40,368 nucleotides of DNA, taken from positions 1-40,368 of the forward strand of contig JAGWIK010000017.1 in the NCBI GenBank assembly GCA_028866275.1. Reading direction: 5' to 3'. The position numbers and the translations under genes are program-made. The stretch comes from Alphaproteobacteria bacterium. Its GTDB lineage: Bacteria > Pseudomonadota > Alphaproteobacteria > UBA9219. Below the pieces are notes generated by a model. The model saw only the letters and a list, made by a program, of their open reading frames with translations. It searched no databases and was not told where the DNA came from. Of the stretch, positions 21,961 through 30,503 are shown in pieces; the stretch's first letter is position 1; every line of letters starts with the position of its first letter.

Positions 21961-22845
21961 ATGCGTTTTCCCCACCTTGCGCAGCGGCTCTTCAACGTGC
22001 CGCTGGCCATCCATCCGCGCAAGGCCGAAATTGTCATGGCCGCATTATCTGAACGGCTTGGCGTTACACATTTGTTCCGGCCGGATGGAACCGCCGTTGA
22101 TATGTCGCCACAGATGTTTTTTGATAAAGACGACGCCGACAGCGCGGTTTCGGAAAATATCCGTGGATATGAAACGCTGGAAGGCGCGGCGATCATCCAG
22201 ATCGAAGGCACGCTGGTCAATAAACTGGGAACGCTACATCCGTACAGCGGAATGACAGGCTATGACGGCATTCGTCAGAATTTCCTGACCGCGTTGGCCG
22301 ACCCGGCGGTAAAAAGCATCGTTCTTGATATCGACAGTCCCGGCGGCGAAGTGGCGGGCTGCTTTGACCTGGTCGACACGATTTACAACGCCCGCGGCGA
22401 AAAACCGATCTGGGCTATCCTGAACGAAAACGCTTTTTCCGCTGCCTATGCTATCGCCAGTGCCGCCGACCATATCACCGTGCCGCGCACCGGTGGCGTG
22501 GGCAGCATTGGCGTTATCACTATGCATGTCGATTGGTCCAAGGCGTTGGCTGGTGCAGGCATCAAGGTGACATTTATCACTTTCGGCGACCGCAAGGCCG
22601 ACGGCCATCCCGAAATCCCGTTGTCCGAAGAAGCCAAGGAATCCATTCAACAAGACATCGACGCCATGGGCGAACTGTTCGTGGCCACGGTGGCGCGTAA
22701 CCGCGGCCTATCGGCACAGGACGTGCGCGATCAACAGGCGCGGTGTTTTACCGGGGCTGACGGTGTCGCCGCAGGCCTCGCTGACGAAATTTCGGCTCCG
22801 GATGCGGCGTTCCGGCAGCTGCTTGACGAAGCCGATCAACTTTAA
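21961..22845 (+). CDS. S49 family prohead protease, lambda gpC-like
   Basis: A 294-aa SppA-like serine peptidase that would mature the prohead. The protease core shows VLDIDSPGGEV (about 121-131), the catalytic Ser160 in ENAFSAAYAIAS, and Lys212 in FGDRKADG as the likely general base. Lambda gpC carries a nested scaffold gene (Nu3); here the scaffold is a separate gene directly downstream. Confidence 0.9.
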   Translation: MRFPHLAQRLFNVPLAIHPRKAEIVMAALSERLGVTHLFRPDGTAVDMSPQMFFDKDDADSAVSENIRGYETLEGAAIIQIEGTLVNKLGTLHPYSGMTGYDGIRQNFLTALADPAVKSIVLDIDSPGGEVAGCFDLVDTIYNARGEKPIWAILNENAFSAAYAIASAADHITVPRTGGVGSIGVITMHVDWSKALAGAGIKVTFITFGDRKADGHPEIPLSEEAKESIQQDIDAMGELFVATVARNRGLSAQDVRDQQARCFTGADGVAAGLADEISAPDAAFRQLLDEADQL

Positions 22846-22860
22846 ACCAAAGAGGACATC

Positions 22861-23514
22861 ATGAGCAAAAAGAACATCGCGGCATCCTTTGCCCACCTGC
22901 TGGGCCGCGCCCCCAAGGCCCGCGCCGAAGATGACAAGCCTGAAGAACAGGAAGACGACCGCAAGCAACGCGCCGACGAATCCGATGAAGATTATGCGCG
23001 CCGCATGGAAGAACTCGACGACGAGGAAGCGCGGCGCGCCGAGGATGAAACTGACGGAGGCGAAGACGTCGAAGACGACGATAAAAAGGGCAAAAAAGGC
23101 AAAAAGGGCAAAAAAGCCGAAGGCGACGATCCCAAAGACGAAGAAGATGATGACGGCGAAGATGGCGAAGACGAAATGAAGGGCAAGGGCGAAAAAGCCG
23201 CCGCCCGCCGTCGCGAACGCGCGCGCTGCGCCGCGATTTTCGCTGCACCCGAAGCCGCCACGCGCCCCGACATTGCCGCGCATCTGGCCTTCAATACCGC
23301 GATGCCGCGCAAGGAAGCCATCGGTATGCTGAAAACCGTTGCGGCCAGCGATGTCAAGGCTGCATCCATGCGTGGCGCACTTGGGTCGCGTATGGCCTCG
23401 GTTCAGCTGCAGCCAAAGGTTCAGGCCACGGCGCAAGTCGATGCCAGTCTGCCTGCCGACCCCAAGGTGCGCGCCATCATCGACGCCGGTAAACGCCGCC
23501 GCGGCGAAAAATAA
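22861..23514 (+). CDS. Candidate head scaffold protein
   Basis: A 217-aa protein. Its middle (about residues 24-120) is a strongly charged Asp/Glu/Lys-rich low-complexity stretch with GKKGKKGKK and runs of acidic residues. The C-terminal part (RCAAIFAAPEAATRPDIAAH, then NTAMPRKEAIGML) matches a pattern in prohead-assembly proteins. Place between protease and decoration protein supports a scaffold role like lambda Nu3. The low-complexity region makes sequence comparison weak. Confidence 0.65.
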   Translation: MSKKNIAASFAHLLGRAPKARAEDDKPEEQEDDRKQRADESDEDYARRMEELDDEEARRAEDETDGGEDVEDDDKKGKKGKKGKKAEGDDPKDEEDDDGEDGEDEMKGKGEKAAARRRERARCAAIFAAPEAATRPDIAAHLAFNTAMPRKEAIGMLKTVAASDVKAASMRGALGSRMASVQLQPKVQATAQVDASLPADPKVRAIIDAGKRRRGEK

Positions 23515-23579
23515 ATCAATCCATACCAACCCATCACGTCGCACCCGCGCCGCTGAAAACCCCATGACAGGAGAATATC

Positions 23580-24290
23580 ATGTCCTTGACCGTCACACCC
23601 GTCACCGATAACCGCGAAGATCCCAGCATTCAGGCTTTTGCCTATACGCCCGATCAATTGATCGCCGGCGTATTTCCTCTGGTAACCTCCAACGCCACCA
23701 TCACCGGCGGCGCCGCGCTTGTACGCGGCACCGTTCTTGGCGCGGTGACCGTTGGGACCGCAACGGCTGCGGCCAAGGCTGGCAATACCGGCAATGGCAC
23801 CATTACCGGTGTTTCGGCGCAAGGCAACGCGGCGACCGGCGTTTACAAAGCGATTGTCGAGGCCGCAGGCACCAATGCTGCGACATGGAACCTGTACAAC
23901 CCGAATGGCGATTTGATTGACCAGAAAGTCTATTCTGGTTCGGGCGCGACGGCCGTCTTCGCCAACGACCAGATTCACGCCACCATCACCGATGGCGCGA
24001 CCGATTTTGTCGTCGGCGATGAATTCGACATCACCGTCGTCGCGGGTTCGGGGTCTTATAAAATGGCCGTCAAGACCGCGACGGATGGCAGTCAGATCCC
24101 CTGCGCCATTTTGGCTGACGACACCGATGCCAGCGGTGGCGATGTGATTGGCCCCCTCTACTTAACCGGCGAATTCAACAGCAACGCCATCACGCTCGAC
24201 ACCAGCTTTACCCTCGCCGCCGCCACGGCTGCGCTGCGTGCCTACAGCATCTTCCTGAAATCGGCCGTTTCCGCTGCCGATCCGTCCTAA
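23580..24290 (+). CDS. Head decoration protein, lambda gpD-like
   Basis: A 236-aa head decoration protein. Residues 1-65 (AFAYTPDQLIAGVFPLVTSN, then GGAALVRGTVLGAVT) and the last 60 (SGSYKMAVKTATDGSQIPCA, then LYLTGEFNSNAITLD) match the lambda gpD-type decoration domain. Between them lies an inserted beta-rich Ala/Gly/Thr module, so it is about twice the size of lambda gpD (110 aa). It would bind the capsid shell after expansion. Confidence 0.88.
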   Translation: MSLTVTPVTDNREDPSIQAFAYTPDQLIAGVFPLVTSNATITGGAALVRGTVLGAVTVGTATAAAKAGNTGNGTITGVSAQGNAATGVYKAIVEAAGTNAATWNLYNPNGDLIDQKVYSGSGATAVFANDQIHATITDGATDFVVGDEFDITVVAGSGSYKMAVKTATDGSQIPCAILADDTDASGGDVIGPLYLTGEFNSNAITLDTSFTLAAATAALRAYSIFLKSAVSAADPS

Positions 24291-24351
24291 CCCCTGACAC
24301 GCCAGCCAATCATGGCTGAACCCTAACCCATAAAACCCAACGGAGAATGCC

Positions 24352-25398
24352 ATGACTGACTCGCTTGTTTTTGACACCAATACCCTGATCGGCGTTGTGC
24401 GCAATTTGAAAGTCGCGCAAAGTTTTGCTCTCGACAAATTTTTTCCGAACATCATCACATCCGATACCGAAAAAGTGTCGATCGACATCGATATCGGCAA
24501 ACGCCGCGTGGCGCCGTTTTGCTCGCCGCTGGTCGAAGGCAAGCTTGTCGAACAACGCCGTTATCAGACCAATGAATTCAAGCCCGCCTATATCAAGGAC
24601 AAGCGCGCGCCCGATCTGCGCAAACCCGTCCGCCGTATGATCGGCGAACGCATCGGCGGCGAATTCAACGGCGCCGAACGCGAAATGGCCAACCTTGAAT
24701 TCGAATTGACCGATCAGATCGATATGCTGACCCGCCGCCTCGAATGGATGGCGATGCAGGCGCTGCAGCTGGGCACCGTGACGGTTTCCGGCGACGGTTT
24801 TGAAACCACATTGATCGATTTTGGCCGCGACTCGACTCTGACTGTTGGCTTGACCGGCGGTACGACCTGGTCGCCGGCCAATATCGCGGCCGGTACGGCA
24901 TCGCCGACAGCCAATATTGAAACGTGGCAGGAACAGATTTTAAAACTGTCGGGTGCGAAAGTCACAGATATTGTATTTTCGACCGGCGCATTCCAGAAAT
25001 TCCTGCTGGATCCCACTGCCAAGGGCGCGATTTTCTATCCGGCGTTGGGCCAGAACGGCAATGTCATCAATCCGGGCGCACAAATTGAACAAGGCGCAAT
25101 TTACAAGGGCAAGTGGGGCCAGTACGACCTGTGGGTCTACAATGACTGGTTCGTCGATGACAATAACGTAGAACAGCCCATGCTGGCCGACGGCGCCGTC
25201 ATTATGTGCGGCCCAAATCTGGAAGGCACGCGGGCTTTCGGCATGATCCAAGACCCCAAATTCAATTATCAGGGTCTGCCTTTCGCGCCGAAGACATGGG
25301 TCAATGAAGACCCGGCCCAGCGTTTTATCATGATGCAATCCTCGCCGCTGGTCATTCCCAACCGCGTCAACGCCAGCTTCTGCGCCACGGTTTACTAA
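24352..25398 (+). CDS. Major capsid protein, lambda gpE-like
   Basis: A 348-aa capsid protein of the lambda gpE family. Recognisable parts are the start DSLVFDTNTLIGVVRNLKVA, a RYQTNEFKPAYIKDKRAPD segment and a C-terminal FAPKTWVNEDPAQRFIMMQS. Gene order protease, scaffold, decoration, capsid is that of lambda. A terminator follows at 25434, so this gene can end a transcript. Confidence 0.93.
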   Translation: MTDSLVFDTNTLIGVVRNLKVAQSFALDKFFPNIITSDTEKVSIDIDIGKRRVAPFCSPLVEGKLVEQRRYQTNEFKPAYIKDKRAPDLRKPVRRMIGERIGGEFNGAEREMANLEFELTDQIDMLTRRLEWMAMQALQLGTVTVSGDGFETTLIDFGRDSTLTVGLTGGTTWSPANIAAGTASPTANIETWQEQILKLSGAKVTDIVFSTGAFQKFLLDPTAKGAIFYPALGQNGNVINPGAQIEQGAIYKGKWGQYDLWVYNDWFVDDNNVEQPMLADGAVIMCGPNLEGTRAFGMIQDPKFNYQGLPFAPKTWVNEDPAQRFIMMQSSPLVIPNRVNASFCATVY

Positions 25399-25433
25399 GC
25401 GTCCGGCTGACATTTTCGAAAAACACCTGAAAG

Positions 25434-25454
25434 GCCGCCATTGGCGGCTTTTTT
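25434..25454 (+). terminator. Intrinsic terminator after the capsid gene
   Basis: GCCGCC (25434-25439), a 3-nt loop ATT and GGCGGC (25443-25448) are followed by TTTTTT (25449-25454). It lies between the capsid gene and the next small gene and probably lowers, rather than blocks, read-through into the tail genes. Confidence 0.75.
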
Positions 25455-25471
25455 CATGAAGGAAAACAATC

Positions 25472-25720
25472 ATGGCTAAAGAAAAAGAAAACGAAACAGA
25501 AACCGTCGTCAAAATCGTTTCCGTGACCGTCGCGCCACGTAAATCGGTTCTTGACCACACCGGGCATCACAAGGCGGCCAGCATCATCGAAGTCGACGAA
25601 GCCGAAGCGCAACGGCTCGTCAAGAAAGGCTTTGTGACCATGGGTGAACAAAAACCCGTTGCCGCATCCGAAGGCCCGACGGTAACGACCGCAGGCGGCG
25701 CTTCGGTTCAGGTCGTTTAA
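25472..25720 (+). CDS. Small phage protein in the FI position
   Basis: An 82-aa protein starting MAKEKENETETVVKIVSV, with a beta-rich VTVAPRKSVLDHTGH part, an EVDEAEAQRLVKKGFV segment and a Thr/Val-rich end. It lies where lambda has FI, between capsid and FII, but the sequence does not prove that role. Similar small proteins are common in capsid modules. Confidence 0.55.
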   Translation: MAKEKENETETVVKIVSVTVAPRKSVLDHTGHHKAASIIEVDEAEAQRLVKKGFVTMGEQKPVAASEGPTVTTAGGASVQVV

Positions 25721-25723
25721 TCC

Positions 25724-26062
25724 ATGGCTATTGACTGGGACGTGGAAGTCCTCGGCCCGGTCATGGCCGAATTCGGCGAACAAATAACCTATATGCCGCA
25801 ATCGGGCGCGGCATTCACTCTGATCGATGCTGTGTTTGATCAAGCCTATCAATCGCTGGTTTTGCTTGAAAACGGGCCTCCTGTGACAACGGAAAGCCCT
25901 GTGCTCGGCGTGCGTGTCGCGGAATTTCCATCCGCCGCGCCGCCGCGCAAGGGCGATACCGTCGCCATACCCAGCGTCGCCATGGTGTTCAAAGTCAAGG
26001 AAGTCCATCTGGACGGCCATGGCCACGCCAAATTGATGCTGAACGAATTGAGGGCGATGTAA
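25724..26062 (+). CDS. Head-tail attachment protein, FII-like
   Basis: A 112-aa protein with the Phage_attach/FII-like pattern: GEQITYMPQSGAAFTLIDAV, then a middle GVRVAEFPSAAPPRKGD and a C-terminal KVKEVHLDGHGHAKLML. In lambda FII joins head and tail. It follows the capsid cluster and ends one base into the next start (overlap at 26062). Confidence 0.72.
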   Translation: MAIDWDVEVLGPVMAEFGEQITYMPQSGAAFTLIDAVFDQAYQSLVLLENGPPVTTESPVLGVRVAEFPSAAPPRKGDTVAIPSVAMVFKVKEVHLDGHGHAKLMLNELRAM

Positions 26063-26691
26063 TGGCGCTTTACCGGGCTTATTTGCGCGATCTAATCGTC
26101 GGCATCCTGAAATCGGCGAACACGGCGGCAGGAATGCGCGTCTTTTCGCCTTTGGATACGCCAACATGGGACGGCGAATACCCAATCATTGTTGTGCGGT
26201 TTGGGCGCAGCCCAACCGAACGCAAGGAATCGACCGGCCCCGTGCCGGTGTCTTTCAAAACGACGGCCTTTATCGCCATCACGGCCCAGATCGCCGCGGT
26301 GACGGCAGAGGCTGCCGAATTGGCGCTTGATCAAATATCCGCGCAGATCGAAGGTTCCGTCATTGGCAATTTCGAATTGATGAAGGGCATCACCCAGATC
26401 GCATCCGTCGATACGTCGATGGATATCAATTCGGAAGGCAAGGAACATCTGGGACAGATCACGCAGATTCTGGCGCTGGAATATTTTGAAACTGGTGACG
26501 ATTTCGCGCCGATTAACGCCATCGATTTGTGCGGCGTCAATGTGACGGTCGACCTGCAATCGCCGACCGACCCGATCGGTATCTACAAAAACCCTGCCTT
26601 TCCGCAGTCCGTCGCGCCCGCGCCGCGGACAACCGGCATGGATGGCCGTGCCGAAGCCATTCTCGATATCGATTTTTCGCAAAAGGACTGA
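26062..26691 (+). CDS. Tail terminator-like protein in the Mu gp37 position
   Basis: A 209-aa protein starting MALYRAYLRDLIVGILKSAN, with WDGEYPIIVVRFGRSPTER and TEAAELALDQISAQIEGSVI. The length and position (between the head-tail attachment protein and the DUF2635 and sheath genes) match the Mu gp37-type tail completion or terminator protein. The family call rests mainly on position and the IIVVRF strand pattern. Confidence 0.6.
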   Translation: MALYRAYLRDLIVGILKSANTAAGMRVFSPLDTPTWDGEYPIIVVRFGRSPTERKESTGPVPVSFKTTAFIAITAQIAAVTAEAAELALDQISAQIEGSVIGNFELMKGITQIASVDTSMDINSEGKEHLGQITQILALEYFETGDDFAPINAIDLCGVNVTVDLQSPTDPIGIYKNPAFPQSVAPAPRTTGMDGRAEAILDIDFSQKD

Positions 26692-26694
26692 CCG

Positions 26695-26874
26695 ATGTTC
26701 GTCAAACCCAAACCCGGATTCAAAATCCGGGATCCGCACCGCCGTGACCATTTGCCGCCCGAAGGCCGCACCGTGCCCGACGGTGACCTCTATTGGGCGC
26801 GCCTGCTGCGCGACGGCGATGTCACCCTTGCCGCGCCTGAATTTGAACCCCGCACGTCCTGCACGGAGGCCTAA
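26695..26874 (+). CDS. DUF2635 family small tail protein (Mu gp38-like)
   Basis: A 59-aa protein, MFVKPKPGFKIRDPHRRDHL start, then PPEGRTVPDGDLYWARLLRD and GDV. This is the DUF2635 pattern, found in Mu-like phages directly before the tail sheath gene, as here. It was located by reading the short gap between its neighbours; the ATG is at 26695 and the stop at 26872-26874. Confidence 0.88.
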   Translation: MFVKPKPGFKIRDPHRRDHLPPEGRTVPDGDLYWARLLRDGDVTLAAPEFEPRTSCTEA

Positions 26875-26877
26875 CCC

Positions 26878-28392
26878 ATGACCATCAATTTCAAGAATAT
26901 CCCGACCGGCATCCGCGTGCCGATGTTTTACGCCGAACTGGATAACAGCCAGGCGAATACCGCCAGCGTCAATCAGCGCGCGTTGATCATCGGGCAAATC
27001 ACGTCTGCCGGTATCGCTGCCGCCAATGTGCCGTTGATTTCGCAGGGCGCCAGCGACGCCAAAACACAGGGCGGCCCGGGGTCAATGCTGGCCTTGATGA
27101 CCGACGTTTACCGTGATGCCGACAATTACGGCGAAGTCTGGTATCTGCCGCTGGCCGATGACGGCGCTGCCGTTGCCGCGACTGGCAGCATTACCTTTGC
27201 CGGCACGGCGACGGCTAACGGTACGCTGGCGCTGTATATCGCCGCCTATATGACGACAACCGGCGTCAAGGGCCAAATCAATACCGCCGTTACGACCGGC
27301 ATGACGGCGGCAGAAATTGCAACCGCCGTGGCGGCGGCGATTAATGCCAATACCGATCTGCCTGTTACGGCGGCGGTTGACGGATCCAATACGGCAAAAG
27401 TCGATATTACCGCCAAAAATGCCGGTCTTGCCGGAAATGACATTGACATTCGTTTCAACTATTACGGCGCGCCGGGCGGCGAAGCGCTGCCCGCTGGCAT
27501 TGCGCCGACCATTACGGCCATGTCGGGTGGCACGACGAACCCCAGCCTGACGACGGCGCTGTCGAATCTGTCGGACATGTTGTTAGATTTTATCGCTTTT
27601 CCTTACACCGACACGGCATCGTTGGATGCGATCAAGGGCTTTTTAGGCGATACATCAGGTCGTTGGGCGTGGTCGTCGCAGATTTACGGCGGCGCGTTCG
27701 GCGCGACGCGCGGCACGTTGGGGACGCTGACCACATTCGGCACCGCCCGCAATGATCAACATGCTTCGATCATGGGGTTTGATGACAGTCCGACGCCAAA
27801 TTGGCTGTGGGCTGCGAATATCACGGCCGCTGCCGCGCAAAGCCTGCGCGCCGACCCGGCGTTGCCGCTTCAAACCTTGGTTCTTGGTTCGGTTCTCGCG
27901 CCGCCGGTCGCGTCGCGCTTTCCGCTGACCTCGCGTAACACTTTGCTTTATGACGGTATTTCAACGTTCAGTGTCGCCGATGACGGCACGGTCGCCATTG
28001 AAAACCTGATCACCACCTATCAGACCAACAGCTTCGGCCAGCCGGACAATTCCTATCTGCAGGTCGAAACGCTGTACACGCTGATGGCGGTACTGCGTTT
28101 CCTGAAAACGCGCATCACGTCGAAATATGCCCGCGTCAAGCTGGTCGACAATGGCACGCGGCTGCCGCCCGGCGCCAATGCCGTTTCCCCGAACATGATT
28201 CGTTCCGACCAGATCGCCGCCTATACGGAAATGATCAATCTTGGCTGGGTCGAAAACCTCGACGGGTTCAAGGCCGGCCTGATCGTCGAACGCGACGCGC
28301 AAAACCCCTCGCGCGTCAACGAATTGTTCGACCCGTATCTGATGGGCGGCCTGCGCATCTTCGCGCTTCTGGCGCAATTCCGTCTGCAATAA
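26878..28392 (+). CDS. Contractile tail sheath protein, Mu gpL-like
   Basis: A 504-aa sheath protein. The start (NFKNIPTGIRVPMFYAELDN) and end (DPYLMGGLRIFALLAQFRLQ) match Mu gpL, with an LITTYQTNSFGQPDNSYLQV-like core near the C terminus. An Ala/Thr/Gly-rich stretch near residues 100-220 is a surface domain. A sheath proves that this is a myovirus with a contractile tail. Confidence 0.93.
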   Translation: MTINFKNIPTGIRVPMFYAELDNSQANTASVNQRALIIGQITSAGIAAANVPLISQGASDAKTQGGPGSMLALMTDVYRDADNYGEVWYLPLADDGAAVAATGSITFAGTATANGTLALYIAAYMTTTGVKGQINTAVTTGMTAAEIATAVAAAINANTDLPVTAAVDGSNTAKVDITAKNAGLAGNDIDIRFNYYGAPGGEALPAGIAPTITAMSGGTTNPSLTTALSNLSDMLLDFIAFPYTDTASLDAIKGFLGDTSGRWAWSSQIYGGAFGATRGTLGTLTTFGTARNDQHASIMGFDDSPTPNWLWAANITAAAAQSLRADPALPLQTLVLGSVLAPPVASRFPLTSRNTLLYDGISTFSVADDGTVAIENLITTYQTNSFGQPDNSYLQVETLYTLMAVLRFLKTRITSKYARVKLVDNGTRLPPGANAVSPNMIRSDQIAAYTEMINLGWVENLDGFKAGLIVERDAQNPSRVNELFDPYLMGGLRIFALLAQFRLQ

Positions 28393-28428
28393 ACCGCCGC
28401 AACCACCTGACCCCCGAGGAGAAGCCCC

Positions 28429-28794
28429 ATGGCCGATACATCACGCCGCGTCGCCGGTACCGCCTATTTCAGCGTCGACGGCGTTTCCTATTCGATGACG
28501 GGCGAAGTCGGATACAGCCCGTCGACCTATAAACGCGAAACCGTCATCAATGTCGACGGCACCAAAAACTATATCGAAACGCCTATCCAGGGATATATCG
28601 AAGGCACATTCCGCGACCTGGCCGGCCTGACGGTGGCGGATTTTAACGCCATGACCAATGTCACGGTGACGCTGGAACTGGCCAACGACAAAACCATCAT
28701 CGGCAGCAATATGTGGACGACAGACCCGCAGGAAGTCAACAGCGACGAAGCCAAATTCAAAGTGAGATGGGAAGGAGACGTGCAAGAAGCATGA
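28429..28794 (+). CDS. Tail tube protein, Mu gpM-like
   Basis: A 121-aa protein that would form the inner tube. The pattern GTAYFSVDGVSYSMTGEVGY, then RETVINVDG and a TPIQGYIEGTFRDL segment is typical of Mu gpM-like tubes. It directly follows the sheath, as in Mu, and overlaps the next start by 4 bp. Confidence 0.9.
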   Translation: MADTSRRVAGTAYFSVDGVSYSMTGEVGYSPSTYKRETVINVDGTKNYIETPIQGYIEGTFRDLAGLTVADFNAMTNVTVTLELANDKTIIGSNMWTTDPQEVNSDEAKFKVRWEGDVQEA

Positions 28795-29090
28795 CCATAA
28801 AAATGAACCCTGATGAACCGTTTACACTCGTTTTTAAAGAAAAGATCACACACGCAACTGTCGATTACAGCCAGCTTGTTTTGACCGAACCGACCGTTGA
28901 CCAGGTTGATCAGGCCGCCAAAAAATCCGGTGGCATTTCCTCGAATGCGACTTTGATCGCGCTCGTCGCCAAAGTGCCGGAGCAAGTCGTTCGCAAGATG
29001 TCGTATCGCGATTTTACCATGGCGATGCGCTACCTAGATCTTTTTTTAGCCGATGGCGGGCAGACTGGCGCGATCTTCTCGCCGAGCTAA
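28791..29090 (+). CDS. Tail assembly chaperone, Mu gp41-like (short form)
   Basis: A 99-aa protein starting MTIKMNPDEPFTLVFKEKIT, with NATLIALVAKVPEQVVRKMS in the middle. It fits the gp41-type chaperone that coats the tape measure during tail assembly. Near its 3' end, TTTTTTA (29042-29048) lets ribosomes shift to the -1 frame and make a longer product. The ATG at 28791 is used; a longer form from 28713 would overlap the tube gene deeply. Confidence 0.85.
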   Translation: MTIKMNPDEPFTLVFKEKITHATVDYSQLVLTEPTVDQVDQAAKKSGGISSNATLIALVAKVPEQVVRKMSYRDFTMAMRYLDLFLADGGQTGAIFSPS

Positions 29091-29233
29091 CCTATTTCTA
29101 TCGTTGGGATCCTGTTTCACCGTGGCAGATGACAGGGTCGCGGCTTGACTACTGGCATGACCAGATGATGCGCATGATGAAGCCCGTGGCGCCTGCCGGG
29201 CAACCGGCAAAGGAAGAATGGGATGGACAGTAA
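28791..29233 (+). CDS. Frameshift fusion of the tail assembly chaperone
   Basis: After a -1 shift at T TTT TTA (29042-29048) the frame continues from 29048 to a TAA at 29231-29233. The added part (WRDLLAELTYFYRWDPVSPW, then MTGSRLDYWHDQMMR, about 61 residues) resembles the GpE/gp42-type T domain that binds the tape measure in Mu, P2 and lambda GT. It overlaps the tape-measure start (29223). The added frame has no suitable start of its own, which also supports frameshifting. Confidence 0.85.
29042..29048 (+). promoter_or_regulatory. Slippery heptamer TTTTTTA for -1 frameshifting
   Basis: In the zero frame the codons are CTT TTT TTA, so the heptamer T TTT TTA is in the X XXY YYZ register. After the slip the next codon is AGC and the -1 frame is open for 61 codons. 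A GGCG/CGCC pair (29067-29070, 29080-29083) could form a weak hairpin downstream; I see no strong stimulator. Confidence 0.85.
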
Positions 29234-30494
29234 TTTCCGCCTCAACATCACCGCCGTTGATAAGGCGACGGCGGTTGTGCGTCATGTCAAGGACGCATTC
29301 GGCAAAGTTACGCGTCCTGTCGAGGAAGTGCATAAATCGCTGGCATCGCTTGGCCATGAAACGGGCCTGGATAAAATAGGCAAAACGCTTTTTGACATTG
29401 GATACGAAACAAGCAGCATAGCCGACAAAATGGCCGGTGTTCTGCCTGTCCTTGGCGGCGGCATAGGTGTCGGCGCTCTGGTCGAGGAAACCGCTAAATG
29501 GGCGGAAATGGGAACCGAGCTTAAAAGAACGTCGGCGATTATCGGCGTTACGACATCCGATTTGCAAACATTGCGTGGCGCGGCAAAACTTGCGGATATC
29601 GAGCCTCAGGCGCTGGATAACAGCCTGAAATCGCTTGGCACGACGATGGAGGATGTTTTTTATTATCGTGCGGCACCGCAAGCCATAGCGGCGATGACCC
29701 AGATGGGCATCGTTTTCCACAAAACGGCGTCAGGTGCCCCGGATATCCAAAATGGGTTGATGCAGATCGCCGATGCTGTCGAACGGCTGCACGGCAATCC
29801 TTATGCGCAGGAAACGCTTCTGAAATCGCTGGGTCTCAGCGCGGATATTTTGCCATTGCTTGAACAAGGGTCAGAAGGGCTTAAAAAATTCAGGGAAGAA
29901 TTCGAAAAAACCAAAGCCGTTCTTAACGATCAGGATATTCAAAAAGCCAACGACCTGCGTAACAGTTTTGTTCTTTTAGGCGACGCTGTTCAAGGTTGGG
30001 CCATGCGCCATATCAGCGCGGTTGGCGATGTGGCCGCTTTCAACAAGGCAAATGCAATGTGGATCGGCGGTTCTGGCCCCGATCCATGGACCGAAATGGC
30101 CGGAAGCCTGATACGGGGCGGTATTGGGAGCAAACGAACGCTTTCTGACGATGTCGGCCTGATACATAAATGGTTCGGTACGAACAAAAACAAAGATAAA
30201 TCCGAAACAACATCCGCGGCGCCGCCTGTCAATTATGGTGTTCAAGTTCCGGTTAAATATACTGGAATGCCGCCTTCACCGATCCCGCCTCCGTCGCCCG
30301 GCATCCAGATCGACGGGAATCCGCCGTCCATGAAGGCCATCGAAGACGCCGCCGCGGCGATCGCGCCAAAAATATCGATCGAAGTCATCATGAAAAATGC
30401 GCCACCCGGCGCGTTGGTCAATGCCCGCACCAAGGACGGAAAAAACATTCCCGCCCGTGTGGAATACAGCATGCCATCCACCTTGATGCCTTAA
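29223..30494 (+). CDS. Tape measure protein
   Basis: A 423-aa protein that sets tail length. It starts MDSNFRLNITAVDKATAVVR and is mostly helical, with a hydrophobic MAGVLPVLGGGIGVGALVEE segment near residues 70-90. The C-terminal third is Pro-rich (PPSPIPPPSPGIQIDG) and ends in a charged beta part. At about 0.15 nm per residue the tail would be roughly 60 nm, short for a contractile tail. It follows the chaperones and precedes gpN, as in Mu. Confidence 0.85.
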   Translation: MDSNFRLNITAVDKATAVVRHVKDAFGKVTRPVEEVHKSLASLGHETGLDKIGKTLFDIGYETSSIADKMAGVLPVLGGGIGVGALVEETAKWAEMGTELKRTSAIIGVTTSDLQTLRGAAKLADIEPQALDNSLKSLGTTMEDVFYYRAAPQAIAAMTQMGIVFHKTASGAPDIQNGLMQIADAVERLHGNPYAQETLLKSLGLSADILPLLEQGSEGLKKFREEFEKTKAVLNDQDIQKANDLRNSFVLLGDAVQGWAMRHISAVGDVAAFNKANAMWIGGSGPDPWTEMAGSLIRGGIGSKRTLSDDVGLIHKWFGTNKNKDKSETTSAAPPVNYGVQVPVKYTGMPPSPIPPPSPGIQIDGNPPSMKAIEDAAAAIAPKISIEVIMKNAPPGALVNARTKDGKNIPARVEYSMPSTLMP

Positions 30495-30503
30495 GGAATT
30501 GCC

